Shown one piece after another: positions 13,325 through 14,539 of a DNA stretch of 14,539 nucleotides (within the stretch, counting starts at the first letter, position 1; every line of letters begins with the position of its first letter). Origin of the DNA: a bacterium (GTDB lineage Bacteria > Eremiobacterota > Eremiobacteria > Baltobacterales > Baltobacteraceae); NCBI GenBank assembly GCA_021784715.1, contig JAJYHP010000104.1, positions 1 through 14,539 of the forward strand, in the 5' to 3' direction. A program made the position numbers and the translations under genes. Below the pieces are notes generated by a model. The model had not been told where the DNA came from. It did no database searches and saw nothing but the letters and a program-made list of their open reading frames with translations.

Positions 13325-14539
13325 AAACCTTGCTCCGTTCTGCGCGCGATCGCGCGTTCGAGTTGTTCTTTTCCCGGGAGATACTGTATCGGCCACGGCT
13401 GTTCCCGATACCCGAGTTCCGCGGCGGCGTGCAGCGTCCAATAGGGATCGGCGAGATGAGGACGCCCGAGCGCGACGAGATCGGCGCGTCCGCCGGCGAC
13501 GAGCGCATTGACCTGTTCGTGCTCGGTAATATTTCCCACGGCCATCGTTGCGATGCCGACCTCGTTGCGAATTGCATCGGCGAAGGGCGCCTGAAACATC
13601 CGCCCGAAACGCGGCGCACTTTGCGGATCGGTCTGTCCGGTCGACACATCGATGAGATCGGCACCGGCATCCCGGAACGCGCGCGCAATCTCGAGCGCGT
13701 CGCGCTCGTCGTTGCCGCCTTCGCACCAGTCCGTCGCCGAGATACGGACCGAGATTGGCCGCTCGCCGGGCCACAGACTCCGCATTGCGGCGAAGACCTC
13801 GAGCGGGAAGCGCAGTCGATTTTCGAGCGATCCTCCGTAGCGATCGCGCCGCCGATTCCGTAGCGGCGTCAAAAACGAAGAGAGCAGATACCCGTGCGCG
13901 CAGTGCAATTCGAGCATATCGAACCCGGCTTCGATCGCCATCGCCGTCGCGCGAGTAAACTCCGCGATAATCTGCCGCATGCCCGGCTCGTCGAGTTCCA
14001 GTGGAACCGCTCCCCCCGCCGCATAGGGAATCGCCGAGGGCCCGATCACGGGCCAATTCCCCTCTTCCAGCGGTTCGTCCATCCCCTCCCACATCAATTT
14101 CGTCGAGCCCTTCGGCCCGGAGTGTCCGAGCTGCAGCGCGATTCTCGCATGCGAGCGCTCCTGAACGAAATCGACGATCCGCCGCCACGCGGTTGCATGC
14201 TCGGGCGCGTACATACCGGTGCACCCCGGGGTGATGCGCCCTTGGGCGCTCACGCAGGTCATCTCGGTGATCACGAGCCCCGCCCCACCCAGCGCTCGGC
14301 TACCATAATGAACCATATGAAAATCGTTCGGCGTTCCGTCGACTGCACTGTAGGTGTCCATCGGCGAAACGACGACGCGATTGTGCAGGCGTAGCTCGCG
14401 CAACGAGAACGGAGAGAACATCGGTGGACGCGGAGTATCCCCGAAGCTTCCCTCGATCAGAGCAACATACCGCGCATCGCGAGCGCGGAGATTCTCGTGA
14501 CCGATGCGTTGGCTCCGCGTCAGCAGACTGTAGGCAAAG
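13321..14539 (-). CDS. Bifunctional aryl-CoA monooxygenase/reductase (2-aminobenzoyl-CoA monooxygenase or salicylyl-CoA 5-hydroxylase type), N-terminal part off the window
   Basis: The 405 visible residues are mainly an old-yellow-enzyme FMN domain: [75 protein letters not shown], then AVGNITE and [10 protein letters not shown]. The frame does not begin at the ATG at 14421: it is open to the right edge, and those 39 residues include [19 protein letters not shown] and GDTPRPP. This is the junction I know from the fusion of an N-terminal FAD aromatic hydroxylase to an OYE domain. Such fusions hydroxylate 2-aminobenzoyl-CoA (or salicylyl-CoA) and reduce the product, removing aromaticity. The hydroxylase domain itself (usually about 380-400 residues) lies beyond the window. 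It overlaps the SDR start by 4 bp and heads the catabolic run seen here. Confidence 0.9.
   Translation of the reverse strand, partial: FAYSLLTRSQRIGHENLRARDARYVALIEGSFGDTPRPPMFSPFSLRELRLHNRVVVSPMDTYSAVDGTPNDFHMVHYGSRALGGAGLVITEMTCVSAQGRITPGCTGMYAPEHATAWRRIVDFVQERSHARIALQLGHSGPKGSTKLMWEGMDEPLEEGNWPVIGPSAIPYAAGGAVPLELDEPGMRQIIAEFTRATAMAIEAGFDMLELHCAHGYLLSSFLTPLRNRRRDRYGGSLENRLRFPLEVFAAMRSLWPGERPISVRISATDWCEGGNDERDALEIARAFRDAGADLIDVSTGQTDPQSAPRFGRMFQAPFADAIRNEVGIATMAVGNITEHEQVNALVAGGRADLVALGRPHLADPYWTLHAAAELGYREQPWPIQYLPGKEQLERAIARRTEQGL

Noticed and set aside
13325..14224. N-terminal extension of the SDR frame
   Set aside because: It lies under the strongly recognisable OYE domain, is Arg/Ala-rich and has no domain; the GTG at 13324 with its ribosome site fits the SDR start.
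14419..14421. ATG as start of a stand-alone flavin oxidoreductase
   Set aside because: The frame is open to the window edge and the extra residues match the linker of the monooxygenase-OYE fusion.
1..14539. CRISPR array, tRNA, rRNA, IS element or integrase
   Set aside because: No regularly spaced direct repeats, no tRNA-like cloverleaf that I could make out, no transposase or integrase motifs in any frame.

Overview
The window is high-GC, gene-dense bacterial DNA with mostly standard TGA/TAG/TAA stops, frequent GTG and TTG starts, and many 1-8 bp gene overlaps. A signal-peptide protein with a DUF5916-type beta-barrel points to a diderm with an outer membrane. The wording of several proteins and the abundance of CGATCG remind me of uncultivated Eremiobacterota-like genomes, but that is an impression and not demonstrated here.

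Layout. (1) 1-2142, plus strand: the 3' part of an acyltransferase-3 membrane protein, then a two-gene cassette of a type IV prepilin-like protein and a membrane-anchored partner. (2) 2147-2932, minus strand: an alpha/beta hydrolase, divergent from the next block with only 8 bp between start codons. (3) 2941-5950, plus strand: an EamA/DMT exporter, then a tightly coupled trio of DUF3311 small protein, sodium:solute symporter and RidA-family protein. (4) 5960-14539, minus strand: a catabolic gene set read right to left. It comprises an oxidoreductase domain fused to an upstream monooxygenase that runs off the right edge, an SDR, a possible small Cys-rich protein, a small lipoprotein, a crotonase-fold protein, an acyl-CoA dehydrogenase, a 2-aminobenzoate/benzoate-CoA ligase and a DUF5916 outer-membrane protein. 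A damaged plus-strand membrane-protein gene (12006-12389) sits inside this set.

How it fits together. Ligase, bifunctional monooxygenase/reductase, SDR, crotonase and acyl-CoA dehydrogenase are the gene types of aerobic CoA-dependent 2-aminobenzoate (anthranilate) degradation, the 'abm'-type pathway: the acid is activated to the CoA thioester, hydroxylated and partly reduced by the fusion enzyme, then processed by beta-oxidation-like steps. The convergent symporter/DUF3311/RidA operon could supply uptake and enamine/imine hydrolysis for the same pathway. The fusion enzyme is the strongest diagnostic; substrate identity (2-aminobenzoyl-CoA versus salicylyl-CoA or another aryl-CoA) is inference.

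Most notable points: the fusion cut by the right edge; a crotonase lacking both usual catalytic glutamates; a RidA homologue lacking its signature arginine; an outer-membrane barrel in the aromatic operon; and a decayed segment with an in-frame TGA in the middle of the catabolic cluster.
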